Assembly (NCBI GenBank): GCA_040544425.1
Contig: JBEONO010000010.1
Coordinates: 62,001 to 126,000 of the forward strand
Direction: 5' to 3'
Length of the DNA: 64,000 bases
Origin: Solimicrobium sp040544425
GTDB lineage: Bacteria > Pseudomonadota > Gammaproteobacteria > Burkholderiales > Burkholderiaceae_D
Within the stretch, counting starts at the first letter, position 1; each line of letters opens with the position of its first letter. Positions 1 through 8,631 of the stretch are shown piece after piece. The position numbers and the translations under genes were made by a program. A model generated the notes under the pieces. That model saw only the letters and a program-made list of their open reading frames with translations, did not search any database and was not told the DNA's origin.

Positions 1-1356
1 TGTCTGCAATTCAATTTGAAGCAAATGCCGCTGCCGTCGATTGTCAGTCATCTTGAAAACATCCTGGGTCAGGAACAAATCAGCTTTGAATTGCCCGGTC
101 TGCGTCTGCTTGCACAAGGTGCGCAAGGCTCGATGCGTGACGCCTTGTCGCTGACCGATCAGGCGATTGCGTATGCCGCAGGTAAAGTCACTCTGGAAGC
201 AGTGCAGGGCATGCTTGGTGCACTGGATCAAAGTTATCTGATCAAAATTTTGGACGCTTTGGCACAACAGGACGGTGCTTCCTTGCTGGAGGTGGCCGAT
301 CAGATGCAGACGCGCAGCCTGTCGTATAAAGCAGCCTTGCAGGATCTTGCGACCTTGTTACATCAACTCAGTGTTGCCCAATTAGTGCCGACGGCCATTG
401 CTGAAGATATTCCGGAGCGGTCCGAGATATTGCGCCTGGCGGCTCAGTTTGATGCCGAGCAAATACAATTGTTCTATCAAATCGCGGTACACGGTCGCAA
501 TGAACTGGGACTGGCGCCCGATGAATATGCCGGCTTCAGCATGACACTGTTGCGTATGCTGGCATTCAGACCGGTCACTTCGGAACCGGCGCAGATGTTG
601 ACCGCGCCAGCTGCAAAAGCGCCCAATTCGGGAGCCGCTGCGCATAAAGCAGTGGCGGCACCGGCACGGATTGTCGAACCGGTTCAGGCACGAACTCAGG
701 CAGACCCAGCCATTCCAACGACGCCAATCGCGCCAGTCCGGAAGAGCCCGGCCATGGCGGCACTGGAGGCAATTACCGATCGGCGTGGCAAGGCTAAAAG
801 TCCAGATCTCAATTCAGTGGGCAATGAACCAGGTAATTTTTCTTCAGATACACTGACGGCTGAAAAAAAAACTGAATTAAAAAGTGAAGTTGATCCGGTT
901 GAGGCCCCACGACCATTACCTGTGGTCTCCCCTTTAGAGGTTAACGGAATCTGGCTCGCATCAGGCGGCCAGTGGGATGGCAACTGGCCACAATTAGCTG
1001 CCAGTCTCCCGTTGCGCGGCGTGGCCCAGCAGTTGGCGCAGCAAAGTGAGTTGATCAGTTGCGAAGTGCAGCCGGCCGCGATCACGCTGGGGCTGCGCGT
1101 TCCTCTGGAAACTCTGCTGGCCTCGGCCAGTGTCGAAAAGCTGGCGGCCAGTTTGAGTGAAAATTTTACGGTGCCAGTGAAGCTGAACACTGAAATCGGT
1201 GCGGTGCAAAAGACTGCCCACGCGGCAGCAATCGTCTCGCGTGCCCAGCGTCAGGACCAAGCTGAGCTTGCCATCAAAAGCGATCAGGTAGTACAAGGAT
1301 TGATGCGGGTATTTGGAGCGACCATTGTTCCAGGTTCCGTCAAGTCAATAAACTGA
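1..1356 (+). CDS. dnaX: DNA polymerase III subunit gamma/tau (3' part)
   Basis: C-terminal part of the clamp-loader subunit DnaX, which loads the beta sliding clamp and links polymerase cores to the helicase. The frame is open from base 1, so the true start lies upstream. The first residues (CLQFNLKQM) match the end of the AAA+ module, followed by the QGSMRDALSLTDQ stretch of domain II and the helical collar domain III. After about residue 190 comes an Ala/Pro-rich linker and then a tau-like C-terminal domain (about residues 300-446). I see no clear slippery A-run for a gamma-producing frameshift here. It is followed by ybaB after 58 bases, the usual dnaX-ybaB-recR order. Confidence 0.93.
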   Translation, partial: CLQFNLKQMPLPSIVSHLENILGQEQISFELPGLRLLAQGAQGSMRDALSLTDQAIAYAAGKVTLEAVQGMLGALDQSYLIKILDALAQQDGASLLEVADQMQTRSLSYKAALQDLATLLHQLSVAQLVPTAIAEDIPERSEILRLAAQFDAEQIQLFYQIAVHGRNELGLAPDEYAGFSMTLLRMLAFRPVTSEPAQMLTAPAAKAPNSGAAAHKAVAAPARIVEPVQARTQADPAIPTTPIAPVRKSPAMAALEAITDRRGKAKSPDLNSVGNEPGNFSSDTLTAEKKTELKSEVDPVEAPRPLPVVSPLEVNGIWLASGGQWDGNWPQLAASLPLRGVAQQLAQQSELISCEVQPAAITLGLRVPLETLLASASVEKLAASLSENFTVPVKLNTEIGAVQKTAHAAAIVSRAQRQDQAELAIKSDQVVQGLMRVFGATIVPGSVKSIN

Positions 1357-1414
1357 ATCAGGCAATACAGGTTTGAACAAGGTTTGAATTTTTAGAGAAA
1401 TCAGGAGAATACGT

Positions 1415-1741
1415 ATGATGAAGGGTCAATTAGCCGGCTTGATGAAACAGGCGCAAGCCATGCAGGACAATATGAAAAAAGCCCAGGACCAGTTGGCGCT
1501 GATCGAAGTTGAAGGTCAGTCTGGCGCGGGAATGGTGAAGGTTTTGATGACCTGCAAAAAAGATGTGAAACGGGTCACGATCGACCCGTCGCTGCTTGGT
1601 GACGACAAAGATATGCTGGAAGATCTGGTGGCCGCGGCGTTCAATGACGCGGTGCGCAAAGCAGAAGCGACCTCAGAAGAAAAAATGGCAGGACTCACAT
1701 CCGGTCTGCCACTGCCACCGGGATTCAAACTGCCGTTCTGA
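1415..1741 (+). CDS. ybaB: YbaB/EbfC family nucleoid-associated protein
   Basis: A 108-residue protein of the YbaB/EbfC family, small dimeric DNA-binding proteins of the nucleoid. The family layout is present: an N-terminal helix beginning MMKGQLAGLMKQAQ, a central beta sheet with VEGQSGAGMVKV, and a C-terminal helix ending SGLPLPPGFKLPF. An AGGAG ribosome site lies about 10 bases before the ATG. It sits between dnaX and recR, and its stop codon shares one base with the recR start, so the three are almost certainly cotranscribed. Confidence 0.95.
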   Translation: MMKGQLAGLMKQAQAMQDNMKKAQDQLALIEVEGQSGAGMVKVLMTCKKDVKRVTIDPSLLGDDKDMLEDLVAAAFNDAVRKAEATSEEKMAGLTSGLPLPPGFKLPF

Positions 1742-2337
1742 TGAAAACACATGCCAGCCTGGAAGGACTGATTGAGGCGTTGCGCCGCTTGCCCGGTATC
1801 GGGCCGAAATCAGCGCAGCGTATGGCCTATCATCTGTTGCAGCATGATCGGGAAGGTCTGGCGCAACTCGGCGTGGCCTGCACTGCGGCACTGACCCAAA
1901 TCCATCATTGCGAGCTGTGCAACACGTTCACCGAGCAGGCGATCTGCGAAACCTGCGCCGATCCTGAACGTGACACCAGTCTGCTGTGTGTGGTTGAAAC
2001 ACCTGCCGATCTGCTGATGGTGGAACAGACCATGACCTTTCATGGTTTGTATTTTGTACTGATGGGCCGTCTTTCGCCGCTCGATGGTATCGGCCCCAAA
2101 GACATTCATGTTGCCAAGCTGGTGCAACGTGCTTCCGACGGCATCGTCAGGGAAGTGATCCTGGCCACCAATTTCACCAACGAGGGCGAAGCCACTGCCC
2201 ACTATCTGGGCGAGACGCTGAAAGCGCGCGGTCTGACCGTGACGCGACTGGCACGCGGCGTGCCCGTCGGCGGTGAACTCGAATACGTTGACGCGGGGAC
2301 CCTGGCACGCGCCATGCTGGATCGGCGGTCGACGTGA
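1741..2337 (+). CDS. recR: Recombination mediator RecR
   Basis: RecR (198 aa) acts with RecF and RecO to load RecA on gapped DNA. Visible features are the N-terminal helix-hairpin-helix (LRRLPGIGPKSAQR, about residues 14-27), a four-cysteine zinc finger (C57, C60, C69, C72) and a Toprim domain starting at LLCVVETPADLL and including GRLSPLDGIGP. Length is normal for the family. The start overlaps the ybaB stop by one base, and the stop overlaps the GTG start of the CoA-transferase gene, indicating translational coupling on both sides. RecO is encoded in this same window at 50430. Confidence 0.97.
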   Translation: MKTHASLEGLIEALRRLPGIGPKSAQRMAYHLLQHDREGLAQLGVACTAALTQIHHCELCNTFTEQAICETCADPERDTSLLCVVETPADLLMVEQTMTFHGLYFVLMGRLSPLDGIGPKDIHVAKLVQRASDGIVREVILATNFTNEGEATAHYLGETLKARGLTVTRLARGVPVGGELEYVDAGTLARAMLDRRST

Positions 2338-3581
2338 GTGCGGCGCAATCCAATATCGGGCCACTGGCCGGCGTGAAGGTGCTGGAACTTGGCACGCTGA
2401 TTGCCGGACCGTTTTGTTCACGCATGCTCGCCGAATTTGGTGCAACGGTCATCAAAGTCGAAGAACCGTTGAAGGGTGATCCACTTCGTCAGTGGCGCGT
2501 CTTAAAGGACGGCACGTCGTTATGGTGGACCGTCCAGGCGCGCAATAAAAAAAGTCTGACATTGAATATGAAGGATGCGCGTGCGCAGGAAATCGCGCGT
2601 CAGCTGGCACTGGATGCCGACATCATCATCGAAAATTATCGCCCCGGCGTGCTGGAAAAATGGCAGCTGGGCTACAGCCAACTGCAGGCAATCAATCCTG
2701 CCACCGTGATGGTGCGCCTGTCGGGCTATGGCCAAACCGGTCCGTCAAGTGGATTGCCTGGCTTCGGTGCGATTGGTGAATCGATGGGTGGGCTGCGCTA
2801 TGTGACCGGCTATCCGGACCGTCCGCCAGTACGGGTGGGCGTTTCCATCGGTGATACTCTGGCAGCCATGCATGGCGTGATTGGAGCCATGATGGCGTTG
2901 CGTCACCGTGATGCGACCGGTGGCCGATGGAACGGCAAGACCGGTGCCGAGTGTGTTGCAGGCGTGGGCCAGATGATCGATGTGGCTCTGTACGAGTCCG
3001 TATTCAACGTCATGGAATCTGTGCTGCCCGAATATGATTTTGCCGGGGTAGTCCGGGGCAGGACCGGTTCCTCATTGCCTGGTATTGTGCCGTCCAACAC
3101 CTACACCTGCGCCGATAATGAAAACATTGTTATCGCTGGCAATGGCGATGCGATTTTCAAACGCTTGATGCTGGCTATTGAGCGCGACGATCTGGCCAAC
3201 GATCCTGGCCTTTGCACGAATGATGGCCGGGTGCCGCGCACCGAAGAAATCGATGCAGCCATTCAGACCTGGTGTTCCAGGCATCGCATCGACGCGGCGC
3301 TTGAGATACTGAAGCAGGCCGATGTGCCGGTCGGGAAGATATATTCCGTCGCCGACATGATGACCGATCCGCAGTTCCTGGCGCGGAATATGTTTGAACA
3401 ACATTTTTTTAAAGATGGCTCGCCAATCAAACTGCCGGCAATCAGTCCCAAACTGTCCACGACGCCCGGCCAAACGCGCTGGCTCGGCCCGGAACTGGGC
3501 GAACATAATCGGGAAATACTCCAGGAACTGGGCTATACCGATGAACAGATCACGCAACTGCACGAACAGAAAGTCATTTAA
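2334..3581 (+). CDS. Class III CoA-transferase (CaiB/BaiF family)
   Basis: A 415-residue member of the CaiB/BaiF (family III) CoA-transferases, which move CoA between carboxylic acids through an aspartyl-CoA intermediate. The N-terminal VLELGTLIAGPFCSRMLAEFGA segment and the SIGDTLAAMHG segment are typical; D174 corresponds to the catalytic Asp of formyl-CoA transferase. An insertion of about 15 residues (around 196-212) precedes the MIDVALYESV segment and is longer than I would expect. The GTG start overlaps the recR stop, so it is read as part of the dnaX-recR transcript. The substrate cannot be told from sequence; neighbours do not suggest a pathway. Confidence 0.88.
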   Translation: MSAAQSNIGPLAGVKVLELGTLIAGPFCSRMLAEFGATVIKVEEPLKGDPLRQWRVLKDGTSLWWTVQARNKKSLTLNMKDARAQEIARQLALDADIIIENYRPGVLEKWQLGYSQLQAINPATVMVRLSGYGQTGPSSGLPGFGAIGESMGGLRYVTGYPDRPPVRVGVSIGDTLAAMHGVIGAMMALRHRDATGGRWNGKTGAECVAGVGQMIDVALYESVFNVMESVLPEYDFAGVVRGRTGSSLPGIVPSNTYTCADNENIVIAGNGDAIFKRLMLAIERDDLANDPGLCTNDGRVPRTEEIDAAIQTWCSRHRIDAALEILKQADVPVGKIYSVADMMTDPQFLARNMFEQHFFKDGSPIKLPAISPKLSTTPGQTRWLGPELGEHNREILQELGYTDEQITQLHEQKVI

Positions 3582-3583
3582 AG

Positions 3584-4294
3584 ATGTCTCAACATACCCG
3601 TCAAATTGTCCTCGATACAGAAACCACCGGTTTAAATCCGCGCACCGGCGACCGGATTATTGAAGTTGGCTGTGTCGAATTGATCAACCGTAAGCTGACC
3701 GGCAATAATTTTCACGCCTACATCAACCCTGAACGCGATTCCGATCCGCGCGCCTTGGAAATACATGGACTGACCCGCGAGTTCTTGTCAGACAAGCCGA
3801 AGTTTGCCGAAATTGCCGCCAGTCTGAGTGAGTATATACAAGGCGCTGAAGTCATTATTCATAATGCCTCCTTCGATTTGGGCTTTTTGGATGCTGAATA
3901 CGAAAAATTGAAACTGCCAAGTTTCACCAGCCAGGTTGCCAATGTGATAGACACGCTGCTGCGTGCCAAGGAAATGCATCCCGGCAAACGCAATTCACTC
4001 GATGCCTTGTGTGATCGCTATGGAATATCCAATGCTCATCGTCAGTTGCACGGCGCACTGCTCGATTCTGAGCTGTTGGCCGACGTATATCTGGCAATGT
4101 CACGCGGACAGAACAGTTTTGAAATCGATATTGTCGAGTCGACGGCGCATTCACAGCACAACGACGCTGCGCACAGTGCATCCATGGAGACCATTCTGGT
4201 CAGAGCGGCGGATGAGGATGAGCTGGCCGCCCACCAGCAACTGTTGGCGGGCCTGGCCAAATCCGGCAAATGTGTTTGGAATGCCGATAGTTGA
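3584..4294 (+). CDS. dnaQ: DNA polymerase III epsilon subunit (3'-5' exonuclease)
   Basis: Proofreading exonuclease of the replicative polymerase (236 aa; E. coli DnaQ is 243). Exo I is LDTETTG with D11 and E13, Exo II is HNASFDLGF with D98, and Exo III is HGALLDSELLADVY with H156 and D161, so all DEDDh catalytic residues are present. The C-terminal tail after about residue 185 would bind the alpha subunit. It starts two bases after the CoA-transferase stop and ends the run of co-directional genes that begins with dnaX; a long noncoding region follows. Confidence 0.95.
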   Translation: MSQHTRQIVLDTETTGLNPRTGDRIIEVGCVELINRKLTGNNFHAYINPERDSDPRALEIHGLTREFLSDKPKFAEIAASLSEYIQGAEVIIHNASFDLGFLDAEYEKLKLPSFTSQVANVIDTLLRAKEMHPGKRNSLDALCDRYGISNAHRQLHGALLDSELLADVYLAMSRGQNSFEIDIVESTAHSQHNDAAHSASMETILVRAADEDELAAHQQLLAGLAKSGKCVWNADS

Positions 4295-4786
4295 GCCAAA
4301 CATGGTGTTCTTGATCATTCCGCACAGTTTTATTTCATCCAATTGCTCAAGTTGCGCGTTTTATTTGTCGTTAATCTCCATACCGACGAAATAAAAATGT
4401 AGGAACGCAGCGTCAAAAACTATTTTTAAAATAATTTTTGAAAAATCCTAAAGTTGGCACAGTCGATTGCCGTTAATGGAAGATGGTGATGGTTTGATCG
4501 TCATGGATTTTAGTAACAGGTTGATTTAATTACGTTTTATTTGGATTGAGTTGAATGCGTTAAAAGTTTGACTTTTGGTTTGCCCTCATTATCTTGCACA
4601 GAGTTTCTGTGCGAACACCTAATTGCTAGCTGCTTGTAGGAAATCTTCCTATGTGCGGCTACGCTTTGTTTCCTACCGTAAATACCGCGTAGAGCCTATT
4701 CTCAGCAAATCTCCCAAGTCCCACAATGGCTACATCTGGCCTCAAAGCAACTAATTGCCAGCAGTCAATTATCTGGGAGAACTACA
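4295..4786 (+). promoter_or_regulatory. Long flhDC upstream regulatory region
   Basis: A 492-base gene-free stretch before flhD. A plausible sigma-70 promoter is TTGACT (4568-4573) with TATCTT (4590-4595), 16 bases apart. At the expected start point lies an inverted repeat, GCACAGA-GTT-TCTGTGC (4596-4612). Further down are TAGGAA-ATC-TTCCTA (4637-4651) and TTTCCTAC (4669-4676), which is the exact reverse complement of GTAGGAAA at 4636-4643. A leader of about 180 bases would precede the flhD ATG. These are candidate operators for regulators of the flagellar master operon. The promoter call is by eye and tentative. Confidence 0.5.
4637..4651. promoter_or_regulatory. Palindromic candidate operator before flhDC
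   Basis: TAGGAA-ATC-TTCCTA, six-base arms around three bases, with a third inverted half-site TTTCCTAC at 4669-4676. The heptad-like half-sites resemble in style those of NarL/LuxR-type response regulators (RcsB box in enterics, BvgA heptads in Bordetella), which control flagellar master genes elsewhere. Assignment to any one regulator is inference. Confidence 0.45.
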
Positions 4787-5104
4787 ATGACACCGAACGA
4801 CATGATGGCCGAAATCCGCGATTCCAATCTGAGCTATTTGATGTTGGCTCAACAAATGATTCGCTCCGACAAAGCAACCGCAATCTTCCGCCTGGGTATT
4901 GGTAAGGAAATCGCCGATTTAATCGAAGGATTGAATAATGCGCAGATTTTGAAACTGGCCGGTTCCAATATGATGTTGGCTCGCTTCAGATTTGAAGACA
5001 GCTCAATACTGTGCATGCTGACCAATTACAACAAAGATCGTGCTCTGGCTCACTCGCATGCTGCGATTTTGATGGCTGGTCAGACAGTTGAAGAAATCAG
5101 CTGA
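4787..5104 (+). CDS. flhD: Flagellar transcriptional regulator FlhD
   Basis: FlhD (105 aa) forms the FlhD4C2 complex that switches on class II flagellar genes. The sequence is FlhD along its full length: the conserved NLSYLMLAQQMIRSDKATA and FRLGI segments followed by the C-terminal helices, with RFRFEDSSILCMLTNY near residues 66-81. The ATG has a GGGAGAA ribosome site just upstream. flhC follows after 56 bases. The long regulated leader in front suggests that motility is controlled at this gene. Confidence 0.95.
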   Translation: MTPNDMMAEIRDSNLSYLMLAQQMIRSDKATAIFRLGIGKEIADLIEGLNNAQILKLAGSNMMLARFRFEDSSILCMLTNYNKDRALAHSHAAILMAGQTVEEIS

Positions 5105-5160
5105 CAAGTGCTGAAAATCATCAATTAATTGCAAGAACCTATCAATGGTCGGGGGTTATT

Positions 5161-5712
5161 ATGGGTAAGAAGAGTGTCGTCACTGAAGCCAATGAAATTC
5201 AATTGGCCATCGAATTGGTTAATCTGGGCGCACGTTTGCAATTATTGGAATCGGAAACTTCGCTATCAAGAGAGCGTTTGCTGAAGCTCTACAAAGAGTT
5301 GAAAGGCGTCTCGCCTCCAAAAGGGATGCTGCCATTTTCTACCGACTGGTTCCTGACCTGGCAACCGAATATCCACGCTTCTCTGTTTATGAATATTCAT
5401 AAATATCTGATTGAAAATGCCGATATCAAAGGTATTGAAGCGACGGTGAAGGCATACAAGCTTTATCTGGAACAGATCCCCGCCGGGCAAAATCAGGAGC
5501 AGGTATTATCCCTGACCCGGGCCTGGACGCTGGTACGGTTTTTCGAAAGCAAAATGTTGGCACTGGCCAAATGCTGTAAATGCGGTGGTCAGTTTGTGTC
5601 CTACAAATACGATTTGCATAAAAATTATGCCTGCGGTCTGTGTCACATGCCTTCGCGGGCTGGCAAATTGAAAAAAGTCAAAGAGGTTGTGGCTTATGAA
5701 ATGGTCGCCTGA
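5161..5712 (+). CDS. flhC: Flagellar transcriptional regulator FlhC
   Basis: FlhC (183 aa), DNA-contacting partner of FlhD. The four zinc ligands are visible as C138, C141, C158 and C161, the spacing known for the enteric protein; an extra Cys (C139) is adjacent. The LPFSTDWFLTWQPNIHASLF segment around residue 57-76 is a strong family signature. A GGGG-type ribosome site lies just before the ATG. It is cotranscribed with flhD and followed after 54 bases by the membrane methyltransferase gene. Confidence 0.95.
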   Translation: MGKKSVVTEANEIQLAIELVNLGARLQLLESETSLSRERLLKLYKELKGVSPPKGMLPFSTDWFLTWQPNIHASLFMNIHKYLIENADIKGIEATVKAYKLYLEQIPAGQNQEQVLSLTRAWTLVRFFESKMLALAKCCKCGGQFVSYKYDLHKNYACGLCHMPSRAGKLKKVKEVVAYEMVA

Positions 5713-5766
5713 TCGATAGTCGATTTTTGCTGAGATAATCCGGTCTAATTTTTTTCATGGTGCATT

Positions 5767-6588
5767 TTGGCGTATACCAAAACCAGATTACTGCGAATTT
5801 TCAGACCCCGATCTCCCGCAGTCATTGCGCTGCTGATCCAATTAGTCTCATTCTGTATTCTGCTGTTATGCATGTCGCTCGCCTGGCGGGCGTTTCAATT
5901 CAAGCTTGATCTGACTCAGGCTATCCTTTTCCAATCTGTACTGACATTAGCGCTGACGCGCTGGCTGAAGCTGGCATGGTGGTGGTGTCTGATTCAACCC
6001 TTATTCCCGCTCGCAATCGCTGTGACGCTGCTGTTACCGGTTCCCGCATACGTGTACCTGCTGCTGTTTTTGTTTTTTCTGGTGTTTTACTGGTCGACTT
6101 ATCGGACTCAGGTTCCGTACTATCCCTCTAACAAAAACGTCTGGTTGGCCCTTGAACAGCTGCTGCCGCAGGACCGTCCCATTTCGTTTATCGATATTGG
6201 CAGCGGCCTTGGCGGTCTGGTCCTGTATCTCGGCACAAAATATGGCGCCGGCAGGTTCACAGGCGTTGAAATCGCACCGTTGCCGTGGTTGCTCAGTTAT
6301 CTGAGACTGTTAATGCAGGCGCGAGGAAGAAGCGGGAATACTGCATTCTTGCGCCTCAACTACGAAGCCCTGAATTTTTCTGAGTACGATGTAGTCTTCG
6401 CTTATCTTTCACCAGCCGCCATGGACGCGCTGTGGAAAAAGGCAAAACGGGAGATGCGACCCGGTTCAATCCTCATCAGTTATGAATTCCCCTTCGGTGA
6501 AGTCGACGCCAATTTAGCCGGTCATTTGGAAAATAGACAAGAAATCCAGACAATAAACGGCCGCAATCTTTACATCCGCACCCTGTAG
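5767..6588 (+). CDS. Membrane-anchored class I SAM-dependent methyltransferase
   Basis: A 273-residue protein with two or three hydrophobic segments (about residues 18-40, 52-66 and 72-110) followed by a Rossmann methyltransferase domain. Motif I is FIDIGSGLGGLVLYL (about 140-154) and the acidic end of strand 2 is FTGVEIAP. The layout of a membrane anchor, a PYYPS linker and a GSGxG motif resembles the FAM173/ATPSCKMT lysine methyltransferases; that is inference. A TTG start at 5767 is used because no in-frame ATG precedes the membrane segments. It lies between flhC and motA in the same direction, so a membrane or motility target is possible but unproven. Confidence 0.75.
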   Translation: MAYTKTRLLRIFRPRSPAVIALLIQLVSFCILLLCMSLAWRAFQFKLDLTQAILFQSVLTLALTRWLKLAWWWCLIQPLFPLAIAVTLLLPVPAYVYLLLFLFFLVFYWSTYRTQVPYYPSNKNVWLALEQLLPQDRPISFIDIGSGLGGLVLYLGTKYGAGRFTGVEIAPLPWLLSYLRLLMQARGRSGNTAFLRLNYEALNFSEYDVVFAYLSPAAMDALWKKAKREMRPGSILISYEFPFGEVDANLAGHLENRQEIQTINGRNLYIRTL

Positions 6589-6731
6589 TCCCGCACGCTA
6601 AGTCATTGATAACGCGTGTTTTGGACCGATCGGCCAAGGAATTTAGCTGAAATAGAATTTTTTCATGGAAACTCAGCGATTTTTAGTCTAACTTAAGTTG
6701 GTGATAAAGAACCTTTTGAGGGAGCCGGCTT

Positions 6732-7592
6732 GTGTTAGTGATCGTTGGGTATGTAATTGTCTGTGGTGCAGTGTTCGGCGGCTTCGCGATGGGCGGCGGA
6801 CATCTGGCGGCATTATTTCAGCCTTTGGAGCTGTTAATGATTGGTGGCGCCGCGGTTGGTGCCGCCTTGGTGGGAAATAATGGCAAAACATTAAAAGCGT
6901 CTTTGAAAGCGTTACCGGGCGTACTCAAGGGGTCGAAATATAACAAAACCATGTATATGGAATTGATGACGATGCTGTTTGATGTCCTGAGCAAAGTTCG
7001 CAAAGAAGGATTGATGTCGATTGAAGGCGATATTGAGACGCCGGAAGAAAGTCCCTTGTTCAGTAAATACGAATTGGTGGTGCACGACCATCATCTGATG
7101 GAGTTTATCTGCGACTACCTGCGCCTGATGGTGTCCGGAAATATGGATGCGTTTCAGATCGAGAATCTGATGGATAACGAAATCGAAACCCACCATGTCG
7201 AAGCCCACGCTCCAGTGCATTTTGTCGCAAAACTGGGCGACGGTTTGCCCGCTTTCGGTATCGTTGCCGCGGTGATGGGCGTGGTGCACACCATGGAATC
7301 GGTTGGTATTCCGCCTGCTGAATTAGGTGAGCTGATTGCACACGCGCTGGTCGGTACGTTCTTGGGGATTTTGCTCGCTTACGGGTTTGTCGGTCCTTTG
7401 TCAGGACTGTTGGAGCAGCAGGTTGAAGAATCGTCGAAGACCTTTCAGTGCGTCAAAGTTACTTTGCTCGCCAGTCTGAATGGATTCGCGCCGGCCCTGG
7501 CGGTTGAGTTTGGTCGGAAGGTACTGTACTCCACCGAACGGCCATCGTTCTCTGAACTGGAAGAGCATATTAAACAGAGCAAGTCTAAATAA
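6732..7592 (+). CDS. motA: Flagellar motor stator protein MotA
   Basis: Proton-channel stator subunit (286 aa). Four membrane helices are visible: about residues 1-20, 33-48, 170-192 (ending near HTMESVGIPP) and 200-222 (ALVGTFLGILLAYGFVGP), with the large cytoplasmic loop between helices 2 and 3 that contacts FliG. The GTG start at 6732 is preceded by a GAGGGAG ribosome site, which decides the start. motB follows after 15 bases. The prolines of the SVGIPPAE and YGFVGPLSG segments match the conserved functional positions of the family. Confidence 0.95.
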   Translation: MLVIVGYVIVCGAVFGGFAMGGGHLAALFQPLELLMIGGAAVGAALVGNNGKTLKASLKALPGVLKGSKYNKTMYMELMTMLFDVLSKVRKEGLMSIEGDIETPEESPLFSKYELVVHDHHLMEFICDYLRLMVSGNMDAFQIENLMDNEIETHHVEAHAPVHFVAKLGDGLPAFGIVAAVMGVVHTMESVGIPPAELGELIAHALVGTFLGILLAYGFVGPLSGLLEQQVEESSKTFQCVKVTLLASLNGFAPALAVEFGRKVLYSTERPSFSELEEHIKQSKSK

Positions 7593-7607
7593 TGGCGGGA
7601 AATTGAG

Positions 7608-8567
7608 ATGGCGAGCGAAGAACTCAGGCCAATTATTGTTAAGCGGATCAAGAAAGTGGCTCCGGGCGCACATGGCGGAGCGTGGAAAATTGCCTACGCC
7701 GATTTTGTGACGGCCATGATGGCGTTCTTCCTCTTGATGTGGTTGCTCGGTTCAACCACCAAGGGAACCTTGCAGGGGATTGCCGAGTATTTTCAAACGC
7801 CGCTCAAAGTGGCGATGCAGGGCGGTGAAGGTTCCGGCGACAGTTCGAGCATCATCAAAGGAGGCGGAAAAGATTTGACCGCATCTGAGGGACAGACCAA
7901 GAAAAGTGACGCAGTCAAGAATAAGAAAAGTTATAGCCTGAAAGATGCCGAAGCAGCTCTGGCACAGGCAGACGCAGCACATTTGAAAGTCTTAAAGGAA
8001 AAGATTGAAGCAGTCATCGATGCCAATCCGACCTTGAAACAGTACAAGAAGCAGTTGGTGCTTGATATGACCTCAGACGGCTTGCGCATTCAGATTGTCG
8101 ATGACCAAAACCGGCCGATGTTCGCGTTAGCGAAAGCCGATCTGCAACCCTACACCAAGGAATTGCTGGATGAAATTGGTGTGGCTTTGAATGAAGTGCC
8201 GAACCGGATCAGTATTTCCGGTCACACAGACGCAGCGCCGTATTCCAGCGGTGGACGCGGCTACAGTAACTGGGAATTGTCGGCAGACCGGGCCAACGCA
8301 ACACGCAGGGAATTGGTGGCGGCCGGCATGGATGAGACCAAAATGCTGCGCGTCATCGGGCTGTCCTCGTCGGTTCTGTTTGACAAGGAAAATCCGGTCA
8401 ACCCAATCAATCGACGCATCAGCATTATCGTAATGAACAAGCAGGCCGAGCTGGCAGCGGCGCAGGACGGCGGTGCAATTGATGTTGGCAAGCTAGACAC
8501 GAAAGAGTCTGCTGTCGCTGAGCCAGCAACAGTCAGTAAAGAACCGGGCAAACAGGCAGCGCAGTGA
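7608..8567 (+). CDS. motB: Flagellar motor stator protein MotB
   Basis: Peptidoglycan-anchored stator subunit (319 aa). The single membrane helix, about residues 29-47, carries the proton-accepting D32 in YADFVTAMMAF, exactly the E. coli numbering. A plug/linker region follows, then an OmpA-like peptidoglycan-binding domain (about 145-275) with ISGHTDAAPY and NWELSADRANATRREL. The C-terminal tail after residue 280 is low-complexity (Ala/Glu/Lys). It forms a stator operon with motA. Confidence 0.95.
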   Translation: MASEELRPIIVKRIKKVAPGAHGGAWKIAYADFVTAMMAFFLLMWLLGSTTKGTLQGIAEYFQTPLKVAMQGGEGSGDSSSIIKGGGKDLTASEGQTKKSDAVKNKKSYSLKDAEAALAQADAAHLKVLKEKIEAVIDANPTLKQYKKQLVLDMTSDGLRIQIVDDQNRPMFALAKADLQPYTKELLDEIGVALNEVPNRISISGHTDAAPYSSGGRGYSNWELSADRANATRRELVAAGMDETKMLRVIGLSSSVLFDKENPVNPINRRISIIVMNKQAELAAAQDGGAIDVGKLDTKESAVAEPATVSKEPGKQAAQ

Positions 8568-8631
8568 CAGCCGTCGCGCATATTTGGACAACTTAGTGTT
8601 GGGCTAATTGAGAGACTAAGACAGGTAAATC

